DNA of 64,000 bases from JANLUX01 sp031366005 (lineage in GTDB: Bacteria > Bacteroidota > Bacteroidia > AKYH767-A > OLB10): NCBI GenBank assembly GCA_031366005.1, contig JANLZB010000006.1:87937-151936 (forward strand), given 5' to 3'. The position numbers and the translations under genes are program-made. Under the pieces are notes generated by a model. It was not told the origin of the DNA, did no database searches, and was given only the letters and a program-made list of their open reading frames with translations. Positions 35,035-43,410 of the stretch are shown piece after piece. Numbering within the stretch: position 1 is the first letter of the stretch; each line of letters begins with the position of its first letter.

Positions 35035-36339
35035 CTAATGATTTACTTTTTCAAGCAGTCCATCTTTGTATTTTAAGACAGAGATAACTGAGTTTTCAAA
35101 ACCACAATTAGTACAATACCTTAACGGAACTATTCCATTTGTTATATACTGAAGAGCAGATGGTGACTGATATTTTTCGATCTCTGCATTATTTTTAGAG
35201 ATATTATATTGAATCCATTGTACTAAATCATCAGCCTGGTATGCTGAATATAATGGATCAGCATGATAGCTTGAAATAAAATTTTTTCTGAATTCTTTTA
35301 CAGCAGGATTTTGATATTCAATAAAGCTTGCGCTGAAAATATGTGTATTGAAAGTTTCCAGCTGTGAGGGATCAATTGATTCAAAATACTCCCATGTTGG
35401 AAGACCGGCAAGAATGAAATTATATGTTTTTAAATCTGAAAGTTTATTGAGTATGGAAGAAATGTAAGACTCATCCGATGAGGGGATAACAAGCAGATTT
35501 TTTTTAGTTGAACTGAGTTTTGATTTTAAATTTTCAAATCCGCCCTGCAAATAATTAATTTTTTTTGTTGCAACATGATTTGATAAAGAATCAAGTTCAG
35601 AAAAAAACAAATCAGCAAGATCTGACTCCTTTTTATTGTTATCACGATAAAGAATCAATGCCGGCAACCCTGAATAGTTTTCGTGCAGATAATGCGCCAT
35701 TAGTCTGCACTGAGTGCTATTGCCAGGATTAGTAAGAAAAGTTTTAGGACTTCCGTTCAAACAATATGCATTATTTCCTTGCAGTAAAAACAAATTGTAT
35801 TGTCTTGCACTTGCAATACCTGCAGCAGTTGTATTCCATGAATTAGAAAGCATAGCCATTACAATATCGCTTTTATTTATACTTTGACTATTTAAAAGTT
35901 TCCACAATGACATTGAATCACGTTCAGTATCATAGACATCATATTGAATTAAAATTCTATTGTCTTTCTCATCATCAAACGCTGAAACAAATCCTTCGTA
36001 AAAATTTAAGGCTGGTAAGGAAGAAGGTAAAATATCAAGATCGTTTCCGGTAGTATCAGTTTTAAATTGCTGATCAAGATTTAATGGTAATAACAAACTG
36101 ATATGAAAAGTTTTTTGCTTTGGCGATGCGATTGAATCTTTAACTACTGTTGCTTGTTTTACTGTGTCAGTTTTGACTTTAGGAGTTGTGGTTGTTGCAA
36201 CAGGTTGTCGTGTTTTGCACGAAGCAATCACAATCATCAGCAAAATAAAAATGGTTTTCCGATTTGTTGAATGAAATAAAATATTGCCACAAAGACTCAA
36301 AGTAAGGAAAAACTTTGTGTCTTTGTGTCTTTGTGGCAT
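35035..36339 (-). CDS. Periplasmic-binding-protein-like lipoprotein (LppC/ABC substrate-binding fold)
   Basis: The mature part looks like a type I periplasmic binding protein: FHISLLLPLN, ALNFYEGFVSAFDDE, IDVYDTE-like, DIVMAMLSNSWNTTAAGI, LPALILYRDNNKKESDLADLFF, PALKEFRKNFISSYHADPLYSAYQADDL-like. A lipobox (IVIASC) precedes CKTRQPV. The ligand is unknown, and some relatives (LpoA/LppC-type) activate peptidoglycan synthases. The start is uncertain: the only in-frame ATG that leaves a usable signal is at 36339, inside a palindromic repeat (36285-36338). The longer frame to 36363 overlaps guaA and is unlikely. The 3' end is one base from rimM. Confidence 0.75.
   Translation of the reverse strand: MPQRHKDTKFFLTLSLCGNILFHSTNRKTIFILLMIVIASCKTRQPVATTTTPKVKTDTVKQATVVKDSIASPKQKTFHISLLLPLNLDQQFKTDTTGNDLDILPSSLPALNFYEGFVSAFDDEKDNRILIQYDVYDTERDSMSLWKLLNSQSINKSDIVMAMLSNSWNTTAAGIASARQYNLFLLQGNNAYCLNGSPKTFLTNPGNSTQCRLMAHYLHENYSGLPALILYRDNNKKESDLADLFFSELDSLSNHVATKKINYLQGGFENLKSKLSSTKKNLLVIPSSDESYISSILNKLSDLKTYNFILAGLPTWEYFESIDPSQLETFNTHIFSASFIEYQNPAVKEFRKNFISSYHADPLYSAYQADDLVQWIQYNISKNNAEIEKYQSPSALQYITNGIVPLRYCTNCGFENSVISVLKYKDGLLEKVNH
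36285..36338. repeat. Palindromic repeat containing CTTTGTGTCTTTGTG copies
   Basis: TGCCACAAAGAC (36285-36296) pairs perfectly with GTCTTTGTGGCA (36327-36338). The inside holds a nested CAAAGT (36298-36303) and ACTTTG (36312-36317) pair and short direct repeats TTTGTGTC. The element fills the space between guaA and the lipoprotein coding core and seems to be read through as its N-terminus. Confidence 0.7.
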
Positions 36340-36353
36340 CTTACAAACTTTAA

Positions 36354-37907
36354 TTACTCCCATTCAATAGTTGCTGGTGGTTTAGAGCTGATATCATACA
36401 CTACGCGATTTACTCCTCTTACTTTGTTAATAATCTCATTAGAAATTTTTCCAAGAAATTCATAAGGCAAATGGCACCAGTCGGCTGTCATTCCATCTGT
36501 GGAAGAAACTGCGCGCAGTGCTACCACATTTTCATAAGTGCGTTCATCACCCATCACACCAACTGAATTTATGGGAAGAAAAATTGCCCCTGCCTGCCAC
36601 ACTTTATCATAAAGATTATGTTCTTTTAATCCGTTGATGAAAATCGCATCCACTTCCTGTATGATGCGTACTTTTTCCTTTGTGATATCACCTAAAATAC
36701 GAATACCTAATCCCGGTCCCGGAAACGGATGGCGATTTAATAAATCAGGATGCATACCCAGCGCTTTACCCACTTCTCTTACTTCATCTTTAAATAAACT
36801 TCTTAAAGGTTCCACAACTTTCAAGTGCATTTTTTCAGGAAGCCCTCCCACGTTGTGATGTGATTTTATTGTTGCTGACGGACCTTTTACTGAAACTGAT
36901 TCAATTACATCAGGATAAATAGTGCCTTGTGCAAGCCACTTTACTCCGGTCCCGATGGATCGGGATTCGGGATTTATTTCATGCGCTTTTTTATCAAACA
37001 CTTCAATAAAAACACGACCAATTATTTTTCTTTTCTTTTCAGGATCGCTTACACCTTTTAATTCATTATAAAAATGCTCGCTGGCATCCACTCCTTCAAT
37101 GTTTAAACCCAGATGGTGGTAAGCATCCAGTACCTGTTCAAATTCATTCTTACGCAACAATCCATTGTTCACGAAAATGCAATGCAGATTTTTTCCGATT
37201 GCTTTATGCAACAACATTGCAGCAACACCTGAATCAACACCACCACTCAAGCCAAGTATCACCTGATCATTGCCCAATTGTTTTTTTAAGGAAGAAACTG
37301 TTTCATCAATAAAAGAAGCAGGCGTCCAATCACCTCTGCAATCGCAAATATCAATTACAAAATTCTTAAGCAGTTGTTTGCCTTGTTCAGTGTGCATTAC
37401 CTCAGGATGAAATTGTAATCCATACGTTTTTTCATCATTGATATGATAGGCTGCAACACGCACATCGTTAGTACTTGCAATCACCGTAAATTTTTCAGGC
37501 ACTTCCAAAATCGTATCTGCATGTGACATCCAAACCTGTGATTCAGCCACGATATTTTTTAAAAAAGTTTCATGTGTATCCACCAGTCGCAAATGAGCAC
37601 GTCCATATTCACGGTGATTGCTTGCAGTAACTTTTCCACCTGCCTGTTGCGCCATTAATTGTGCACCGTAACAAACACCCAACAAAGGCAATTTGCCACG
37701 TAAACTCAAAGTGTCAATCATCGGAGCATCCGCATCGCGAACCGAGGAAGGCCCGCCACTCAGGATAATTCCTTTTACAGTTTCATTTATTTCAGGTAGA
37801 TGATTGAAAGGATGAATCTCGCAATACACATTTAACTCACGAACTCTGCGTGCAATGAGCTGTGTGTATTGTGAACCAAAATCTATGATGAGAATGGACT
37901 GATGCAT
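36354..37907 (-). CDS. guaA: GMP synthase (glutamine-hydrolysing) with an inserted palindrome
   Basis: Converts XMP to GMP. The start is the ATG at 37907 (MHQSILIIDFGSQYTQ); an upstream TTG adds two residues. The glutaminase has C79 in GVCYGAQL with H167 and E169; the PP-loop SGGVDS is at 221-226; the C-terminal dimerisation region is complete (VVYDISSKPPATIEWE). It is 517 aa. At residues 312-321 (NPESRSIGTG), directly before VKWLAQG, there are about eight residues more than in the E. coli enzyme. The DNA of this insert is the palindrome TCCCGAT-GG-ATCGGGA (36950-36965). It appears in frame and tolerated. Flanked by a PIN toxin gene and the repeat at 36285. Confidence 0.96.
   Translation of the reverse strand: MHQSILIIDFGSQYTQLIARRVRELNVYCEIHPFNHLPEINETVKGIILSGGPSSVRDADAPMIDTLSLRGKLPLLGVCYGAQLMAQQAGGKVTASNHREYGRAHLRLVDTHETFLKNIVAESQVWMSHADTILEVPEKFTVIASTNDVRVAAYHINDEKTYGLQFHPEVMHTEQGKQLLKNFVIDICDCRGDWTPASFIDETVSSLKKQLGNDQVILGLSGGVDSGVAAMLLHKAIGKNLHCIFVNNGLLRKNEFEQVLDAYHHLGLNIEGVDASEHFYNELKGVSDPEKKRKIIGRVFIEVFDKKAHEINPESRSIGTGVKWLAQGTIYPDVIESVSVKGPSATIKSHHNVGGLPEKMHLKVVEPLRSLFKDEVREVGKALGMHPDLLNRHPFPGPGLGIRILGDITKEKVRIIQEVDAIFINGLKEHNLYDKVWQAGAIFLPINSVGVMGDERTYENVVALRAVSSTDGMTADWCHLPYEFLGKISNEIINKVRGVNRVVYDISSKPPATIEWE
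36950..36965. repeat. 16-bp palindrome inside guaA (7+2+7)
   Basis: TCCCGAT-GG-ATCGGGA, perfect arms. It encodes part of the guaA insert NPESRSIGTG. A second palindrome with the same design, TTCCGAT-TT-ATCGGAA, lies at 61943-61958 directly behind the PKD giant gene. Both suggest a dispersed short palindromic element. Confidence 0.7.
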
Positions 37908-37910
37908 GGG

Positions 37911-37918
37911 CAAAAATA
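37911..37918 (-). promoter_or_regulatory. TATTTTTG box directly upstream of guaA start
   Basis: On the minus strand TATTTTTG matches TAnnTTTG exactly and ends three bases before the guaA ATG. A good -33 TTG is not seen at the right distance. If used, the mRNA would be leaderless or nearly so. Confidence 0.3.
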
Positions 37919-37928
37919 GGAAACGATG

Positions 37929-38417
37929 TTACTTTTCACTTTGTTCTCCGCCAGCAATTAATAGATCATTAATAAGTGACTGATGGATTCTGAAACCTGC
38001 AATATTAATCAATGAATCAACCACGGGTTTAATTAATGGTATAAGGTTTTCTTTTTTGGCTTTTAACAAAATACCAAGCAATCCAATAATTTTTAAGCCC
38101 TTTTGCTCTGCTACCTTTCTGCCTTTTAAATCATCAATTAAAAGAAAATCCGCTTTAAGCTCACTTGCAAGAATGATTGATTCAGCTTCACCATAATCAA
38201 TTTCGTTTTGCAATAATTGAACCCCATGTATGTCAATGGCTGCTTTAATTTCAATCCAAGCAGACTTTTCAACAACTACTTTTTGATCGGTGATTTTGCT
38301 TAATTCTTCAAAGACTGAAACAGGAATAATTATTTTTTGAAAAAGTTCTTTCAGTAAATCCAGTTTTTCAATTTGAATCAAATTGGTAATTGGCGATGTG
38401 TCGCTCACTATAATCAT
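37929..38417 (-). CDS. DUF3368 PIN-like protein (putative toxin nuclease)
   Basis: A 162-aa PIN-domain protein: D6 in VSDTSPI, E37/E38 in VFEELS, GEAES with E77/E79, and D95-D96 in FLLIDDLKGRK supply the expected acidic residues for a metal-dependent RNase. The C-terminus LLGILLKAKKENLI...VVDSL is typical of DUF3368. The UPF0175 gene lies directly upstream, six bases away, giving the usual antitoxin-toxin order. The toxin role is inferred from the family. Confidence 0.88.
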   Translation of the reverse strand: MIIVSDTSPITNLIQIEKLDLLKELFQKIIIPVSVFEELSKITDQKVVVEKSAWIEIKAAIDIHGVQLLQNEIDYGEAESIILASELKADFLLIDDLKGRKVAEQKGLKIIGLLGILLKAKKENLIPLIKPVVDSLINIAGFRIHQSLINDLLIAGGEQSEK

Positions 38418-38423
38418 TGAAAA

Positions 38424-38654
38424 TCAACCAATATTTTCAATATCTTTTTTTAAATCGTCAGAAGAAAAATGAATATAATAATTACGCTTTGCTAATTCTT
38501 TCTGAAAAGTAATCTGATCAATATCAGCAAATCTTCTTGCCTGACCCATTGAAAATATTTTTTTGTCGTACAAATAACAGGCTATCTCAATAAGTAACTG
38601 CTGAGGTGAAATATTTGCTTGTTTAATTATTTCATCAGGTATTATAAGATTCAT
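38424..38654 (-). CDS. UPF0175 family protein (putative antitoxin)
   Basis: A 76-aa protein of UPF0175 type: ISPQQLLIEIACYLYDKKIFSMGQARRFADIDQITFQKELAKRNY, a helix-turn-helix-like core (MGQARRFADIDQITFQKEL). It is the partner of the DUF3368 protein and is translated just before it. It would bind DNA of its own promoter and the PIN protein. No operator could be pointed out with confidence in the 106 bases upstream. Confidence 0.88.
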   Translation of the reverse strand: MNLIIPDEIIKQANISPQQLLIEIACYLYDKKIFSMGQARRFADIDQITFQKELAKRNYYIHFSSDDLKKDIENIG

Positions 38655-38760
38655 TTTTTTTAATTTCTTTAAATTAACGATAAGATTTTGATAATATGAA
38701 TATCAGGTAAGAATCAAATCCATTAAGAGCAATAGTTCCTGCATAATCTTTATTATTATT

Positions 38761-40689
38761 TTACTTCTTAAACTTATTTCTTCTCGGTTTTTTTTCTTTT
38801 CCTTCTTCTTCAACCATTAAACCTTCCCATGATGCTTTGCTTTCTTCTCTTTTTGCAACAGGACTGCGTTCACGTGGTTTAAAATTTCCTGGAGAACTGT
38901 ACTTGCTTCCTCTCTCACTTCTGTCGTCTCTTCCGGAAGAAGAATAGGAAGATGATCTTCTTCCCCCGCTACCTCCATCTCTGCCTGAGGAATAAGAGGA
39001 TCTTCTTTCTCCACCGCGTCCGCCATTCATTCCGGGATTTGTTCCTTCACCTGAAATCTCTACACGAACTTTACGGTTTGCATACTCACTTCCGTTGATG
39101 GCATTCATTACCGACTGCATTTTATCCGGTTCCACATCTACGAAAGAATAAACTCCTTTGATATCAATTCTGCCAAACACTTCACCTTTCTCGCCTGTGG
39201 TATCGCAAATGAAACGCAACAGCTTTCCTTTATCCAATCCATCTTTTGAACCAATGTTTACAAACAAACGCGAGCCTTTGCCGCGATAGCTTCCTTCACC
39301 ACGTTCACTTCGGTCACGACTGCTGTGCGGATCACGTTCAAAATTGCGATCACGTTGAGAGACATCAACATTAAGATCCGGAGTTTTTTTATAGTACTCA
39401 AGAAAACGATTGAACTCAATTGAGAAAAAACGTTTTATCAATTCATCTCTGTCAAGTTCTTTAAGTTCATCCTGAATGGATGGTAAAAATTTTTCAATTT
39501 CTTTTTCGTTGATCTCAACATCATGCACACGTTTAACAAGATGCATTAATTGCTTTTCGCAAATTTCTTTTCCTTCGGGAACACGTGCCTGCTTGAATTT
39601 GCAGTTCATCTGTTTTTCAATCTGCTTTATTTTATAAAGCTCCTTCATGTGAATGATGGCGATTGAAACACCTGACTTGCCTGCTCGGGCTGTACGTCCG
39701 CTGCGATGGGTGTAGTTTTCTATTTCATCAGGAAGATTATATTGAATAACATGAGTTACATCATTTACATCAATACCTCTTGCTGCCACATCAGTAGCAA
39801 CTAATAACTGCAACGAACGATCACGGTAACGTCCCATTACTTTATCACGTTGCTGCTGGCTCAGATCACCATGCAATGAATCTGCATTGTATCCGTCACG
39901 AATCAAGTGTTCAGCAATTTCCTGCGTTTCAATTTTTGTTCTGCAAAAAATAATTGCGAAAATGTCAGGATTGGCATCAGCAATTCTTTTCAACGCTGCA
40001 TAACGATCACGTGCATGAACGATGTAATAAATGTGTTCAATGTTTTCTGCTCCTTCGTTTTTTCTGCCCACACTTAACTCAATAGGATTCTGCATGTACT
40101 TTTTTGCAATCCTTCTAACTTCCTCAGGCATGGTTGCAGAAAATAGCCATGTATTACGTTCGTCAGGAGTGGAAGAAAGTATTTCATCAATATCTTCCTG
40201 AAAACCCATGTTGAGCATTTCATCCGCTTCATCCAAAACAACATTTGTTACCTCATTCAACTTCACAGCTTTTCTTCCGATCAGATCAATTAAACGACCC
40301 GGAGTTGCAACAACAATCTGTACTCCGTTTTTTATGGACCTTATCTGATCCTGTATGCTTGCGCCTCCGTAAACTGCAACTGAACGGAAATTTAAAATAT
40401 GTTTTGAGAAATTATTTAAATCACGGTTGATTTGCATACATAATTCTCTTGTGGGAGCAAGTATTAAAGCCTGTGTGGTTTTTGATTCAAAATCCAGTAA
40501 TTGTAAAAGTGGTAAGCCAAAAGCTGCCGTTTTTCCTGTACCCGTTTTTGCCAGCCCGATTAGGTCTCTTCTTTCTGCTAATAATTGTGGAATAGCTTCC
40601 TGCTGGATAGGCGTAGGTTCTTCAAAACCTAAATCAACTATCCCTCTTAAAATTTCGCTGTTAAGACCCAGCTCTTCAAATTTATTCAT
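38761..40689 (-). CDS. DEAD-box RNA helicase with DbpA-like RNA-binding domain
   Basis: A 642-aa ATP-dependent RNA helicase starting at the ATG 40689. Q-motif FEEPTPIQ at 22-29, Walker A AKTGTGKT at 47-54, DEAD at 153-156, SAT at 184-186, and HRSGRTARAGKSG in the second RecA-like domain. Residues about 480-560 form a DbpA-type RNA-binding domain (SRLFVNIGSKDGLDKGKLLRFI, VYSFVDVEP). The tail is rich in Gly, Ser, Arg. It resembles DeaD/CsdA (cold-shock and ribosome assembly). A longer frame to 40719 adds unconserved residues. It is separated from the TA genes by about 100 bp. Confidence 0.95.
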   Translation of the reverse strand: MNKFEELGLNSEILRGIVDLGFEEPTPIQQEAIPQLLAERRDLIGLAKTGTGKTAAFGLPLLQLLDFESKTTQALILAPTRELCMQINRDLNNFSKHILNFRSVAVYGGASIQDQIRSIKNGVQIVVATPGRLIDLIGRKAVKLNEVTNVVLDEADEMLNMGFQEDIDEILSSTPDERNTWLFSATMPEEVRRIAKKYMQNPIELSVGRKNEGAENIEHIYYIVHARDRYAALKRIADANPDIFAIIFCRTKIETQEIAEHLIRDGYNADSLHGDLSQQQRDKVMGRYRDRSLQLLVATDVAARGIDVNDVTHVIQYNLPDEIENYTHRSGRTARAGKSGVSIAIIHMKELYKIKQIEKQMNCKFKQARVPEGKEICEKQLMHLVKRVHDVEINEKEIEKFLPSIQDELKELDRDELIKRFFSIEFNRFLEYYKKTPDLNVDVSQRDRNFERDPHSSRDRSERGEGSYRGKGSRLFVNIGSKDGLDKGKLLRFICDTTGEKGEVFGRIDIKGVYSFVDVEPDKMQSVMNAINGSEYANRKVRVEISGEGTNPGMNGGRGGERRSSYSSGRDGGSGGRRSSSYSSSGRDDRSERGSKYSSPGNFKPRERSPVAKREESKASWEGLMVEEEGKEKKPRRNKFKK

Positions 40690-40693
40690 GTGG

Positions 40694-40701
40694 CAAAGGT
40701 A
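40694..40701 (-). promoter_or_regulatory. TACCTTTG box next to the DEAD-box helicase start
   Basis: On the minus strand TACCTTTG is an exact TAnnTTTG and ends four bases before the ATG at 40689. The nearest upstream TTG is too close for a standard -33. It could give a leaderless mRNA, or be chance. Confidence 0.3.
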
Positions 40702-40790
40702 CGCATAAAGGGAGTGCAAGCGCGCCGGAGAATGTACAAGATTTCAGTGGCAAACAGCACGAATAAGTAAGAAAATTTCATTTTATAATA

Positions 40791-41003
40791 AGAGCCTGTT
40801 AAATTTTTAAAAATAGTTTTTTATATATCATCCCTCCGGGATTCTTAACTGGTTGCTTGATCTTTTTATAATCATAACACGCTTTCAGCGTTAAAAAATC
40901 CCGAAGTGATGGTATTTTTATAATTAAATGAGTAAAGTTCACAAAGAAAGTCCCCAAGGGATGATATATATTCTTTTTTAATTATGAAATTTAAACAGGC
41001 TCT
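40791..41003 (+). mobile_element. MITE-like element, copy A (213 bp)
   Basis: It begins AGAGCCTGTTAAATTTTT and ends AAATTTAAACAGGCTCT, imperfect terminal inverted repeats of about 17 bases, with further complementary stretches inside (TATATATCATCCCT near the left end and AGGGATGATATATA near the right end). It encodes nothing. A near copy lies inverted at 51691-51905. Both copies start after TA and end before A/T-rich sequence; no clear target duplication is visible. It fills the gap between the helicase and the SGNH genes. Confidence 0.85.
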
Positions 41004-41129
41004 AAATCTTTAAATCAATCTCCTGTAAATTGCCTCAATCTTCAAAAGTTCATTGAAGATCGTTTACATTTTTTAGTTTTATCGCATGAAATAATGCGTG
41101 ATTTATGCTTTACAGAATTAAAACCTTTT

Positions 41130-42068
41130 ATGAATAAAAAACAGGCAAAGTTTTATTTAACAAGACTTTTATTAATTGGATTGGTAATTTTATTAATGGA
41201 ATTCTCATTGAGAATATTTTTTGGTTTTGGTACTATTCCCGTATTTGTTGAAGATAAAGATTACGAATATATTTTCGCTCCCGACCAGGATATTCATCGC
41301 TTAGGTCATCATTTTTATACCAATCATTATTCCATGCGTAGTGATGCACTGGCAACTGATGACAGCATTCGTGTTTTAGTGTTTGGTGATTCAATTTTAA
41401 ATGGCGGACTTCCTACTGACAATGAAGACCTGGCAACCTCCATTTTAGAAAAAAATATTTCTTTGAAGCTAAGAAAAAAAGTGCGTGTGTTAAATATTTC
41501 TGCCAGCAGCTGGGGAGCTGATAATGCTGCTGCATATTTAAAAAAACATGGCGATTTTAATGCTAAAATGTTAGTTCTTGTTTTCAGCAGCCATGATTAT
41601 TTTGATAATATGGGATTTGAAAGAGAAGTGGGTGTTAATTCATCTTATCCTGCAAAAAATCCTCCGCTTGCAATAAATGATTTCTTTCAAAACTATTTAG
41701 TTCCTGTTATTGAAACACGCTTTTTCCCACCAGATATTAAAAAGAATGAATCCATGTATTATCTCAACTCAAAAAATATGAATTCAGGATGGGATTATTT
41801 TATTCAATATTCAAAACAAAAAAAAATTCCTTTATTGGTTTATATTCATGGAGAAAAAATAGAGGCAGCCAATCATGCGTATAATAAGTACGGAAAATGG
41901 TTGTTGAAATATTTATCTGATGCGCACGTCCCTTATATTGCTGATGTAAATCTTAACCCTGACCAGAAATTTTATCGTGATTTTATTCATTTTAACAAAG
42001 CTGGTCAACGGTTTATGGCCAATGCAATGGAACCTGATATTTTGAAAACATTAACAAAAAACAATTGA
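41130..42068 (+). CDS. SGNH/GDSL-hydrolase-like membrane-anchored protein (copy 1)
   Basis: A 312-aa protein from the ATG at 41130, chosen because the paralogue at 42136 then aligns from residue 1. One N-terminal membrane helix (about 9-30) is followed by block I GDSILNGG at 86-93 with candidate nucleophile S88. Later come SSWGADNAAAYLKKHGDF and SSHDYF, where relatives have GxND, and the C-terminal D-FIHFNKAGQRF, which fits the Asp-x-x-His pair of block V. The domain would face the periplasm. Likely an esterase or acyl-modifying enzyme; the substrate is unknown. Confidence 0.8.
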   Translation: MNKKQAKFYLTRLLLIGLVILLMEFSLRIFFGFGTIPVFVEDKDYEYIFAPDQDIHRLGHHFYTNHYSMRSDALATDDSIRVLVFGDSILNGGLPTDNEDLATSILEKNISLKLRKKVRVLNISASSWGADNAAAYLKKHGDFNAKMLVLVFSSHDYFDNMGFEREVGVNSSYPAKNPPLAINDFFQNYLVPVIETRFFPPDIKKNESMYYLNSKNMNSGWDYFIQYSKQKKIPLLVYIHGEKIEAANHAYNKYGKWLLKYLSDAHVPYIADVNLNPDQKFYRDFIHFNKAGQRFMANAMEPDILKTLTKNN

Positions 42069-42135
42069 TTCAATTTTATAGATTTATCCCCACGCTTATC
42101 AGGACTTATAATTGTAAAAACATATTATCTTCATT

Positions 42136-43065
42136 ATGATAACAACATTTTTTAAAAAGCACTTTAAAAAAATTCTTTGCATAGTGCTTAGTCTTTTATT
42201 AATTGAAGGTGCATTAAGGTTATTCTTTGGTTTTGGAACACCTCCTTTATATATTTCAGATTCTGATTACGAATATATCTATGCTCCTAACCAGGACATT
42301 CATCGTTTTGGCGACCGGTTAATCACCAATAATCTTTCGATGCGTAGCGATGCCTTGTCAGCTGATGATAGTATTCGTGTATTAATTTTTGGTGATTCGA
42401 TTTTGAATGGAGGAATGCAGACTGATCAGGATGAACTTGCATCATCAATACTGGAGCGTGAAATCTCTGCTAAGCTGCACAGAAAAATACGTGTTCTAAA
42501 TGTTGCAGCTGCAAGCTGGGGGCCTGATAATGCAGCAGCATATCTGAGAAGGCATGGTGACTTTGGTGCAAAGATGATAGTGCTTGTGTACAGCAGTCAT
42601 GATTTGTATGACAACATGAAATTTGAAAAGGTAGTGGGAGTAAATCGTAATTATCCTGATAAAAATCCATTTTGCGCTATCACTGAAGCTTTGGGTTATT
42701 TTAAACCTATGATAAAAAGAAATATTACAAATCGTGCAACCACATCATCAGTATATAAACAGAAACATACTATCATAAATCCCGGTTGGAAATTTTTTAT
42801 TGATTATGCTGCTGAGCATCATCTACCGCTTTTAGTGTATCTGCATGCTGAAAAAAGAGAATCAATTGACGGGCATTATAATAAGTACGGTCAACGGCTG
42901 ATTCAATATCTGGATTCAGCAAAGGTGACTTATGTTCTTGAGCTTGACCACAAACCAAATGTAAATATGTTACGTGATTTTATCCATTTCAATAAGGATG
43001 GACAACGTTTTATGGCCAATGTTCTGGAACCTGTTATATTTAAAACCTTAAAAAATTTAAATTAA
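42136..43065 (+). CDS. SGNH/GDSL-hydrolase-like membrane-anchored protein (copy 2)
   Basis: Tandem paralogue of the gene at 41130, 309 aa, starting 67 bp after its stop. N-terminal membrane helix at about 12-30, GDSILNGG again at 86-93 (S88), AASWGPDNAAAYLRRHGDF, SSHDLYDNM, and the C-terminal DFIHFNKDGQRFMANVLEP block. The first 100 residues are almost alike in both copies, while the region 190-230 has diverged. Duplication followed by divergence suggests a related but distinct substrate. Confidence 0.8.
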   Translation: MITTFFKKHFKKILCIVLSLLLIEGALRLFFGFGTPPLYISDSDYEYIYAPNQDIHRFGDRLITNNLSMRSDALSADDSIRVLIFGDSILNGGMQTDQDELASSILEREISAKLHRKIRVLNVAAASWGPDNAAAYLRRHGDFGAKMIVLVYSSHDLYDNMKFEKVVGVNRNYPDKNPFCAITEALGYFKPMIKRNITNRATTSSVYKQKHTIINPGWKFFIDYAAEHHLPLLVYLHAEKRESIDGHYNKYGQRLIQYLDSAKVTYVLELDHKPNVNMLRDFIHFNKDGQRFMANVLEPVIFKTLKNLN

Positions 43066-43410
43066 CTGTTCGGGTTTTTTTAACTTTTCAGGTAATGTAA
43101 TATAGTTACCTAAAAAATAATTCATAATCATAGTTAAGCTTTTTAAGCTGATAAAAAGCGCGTTGTCTTACTGAGATTATATTGGATATTTAGTTTCATT
43201 ACATCTTATTTTTAACACGCCACACCTCTCAAAATTTTTTTTATCGGGTTTTTCACGTTCCATAAAAAAGATAAAAAACTTATTAAAACTTACAATGTAG
43301 CAGAATACATTTTATTCCGCCCCTTCTGCTTACCACGAGAATTATTTTGCCTGTAATTAAAAAATAATAAGATCGAACAATTTCAAAGTCTGTGCCACAA
43401 ATAAGAAAAA
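43066..43410. other. Intergenic region before the LamG giant gene
   Basis: 345 AT-rich bases. A hairpin GCTTTTTA (43138-43145) with TAAAAAGC (43152-43159), 6-nt loop, may be a weak terminator for the SGNH genes. No gene, repeat copy or clear promoter was found in the rest. Confidence 0.45.

Noticed and set aside
36340..36363. An overlap of the lipoprotein gene with the guaA 3' end as a translational coupling
   Set aside because: The extra N-terminal codons are only an open frame through guaA's end and a palindromic repeat; no start context or conserved residues support it.
36942..36974. A sequencing frameshift in guaA
   Set aside because: The frame is the same before and after the insert and all conserved blocks are kept, so the extra residues are a true in-frame insert.
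40791..41003. A riboswitch or tRNA-like RNA in the helicase-SGNH gap
   Set aside because: The presence of terminal inverted repeats and a second inverted copy elsewhere explains the structure better as a MITE-like element.
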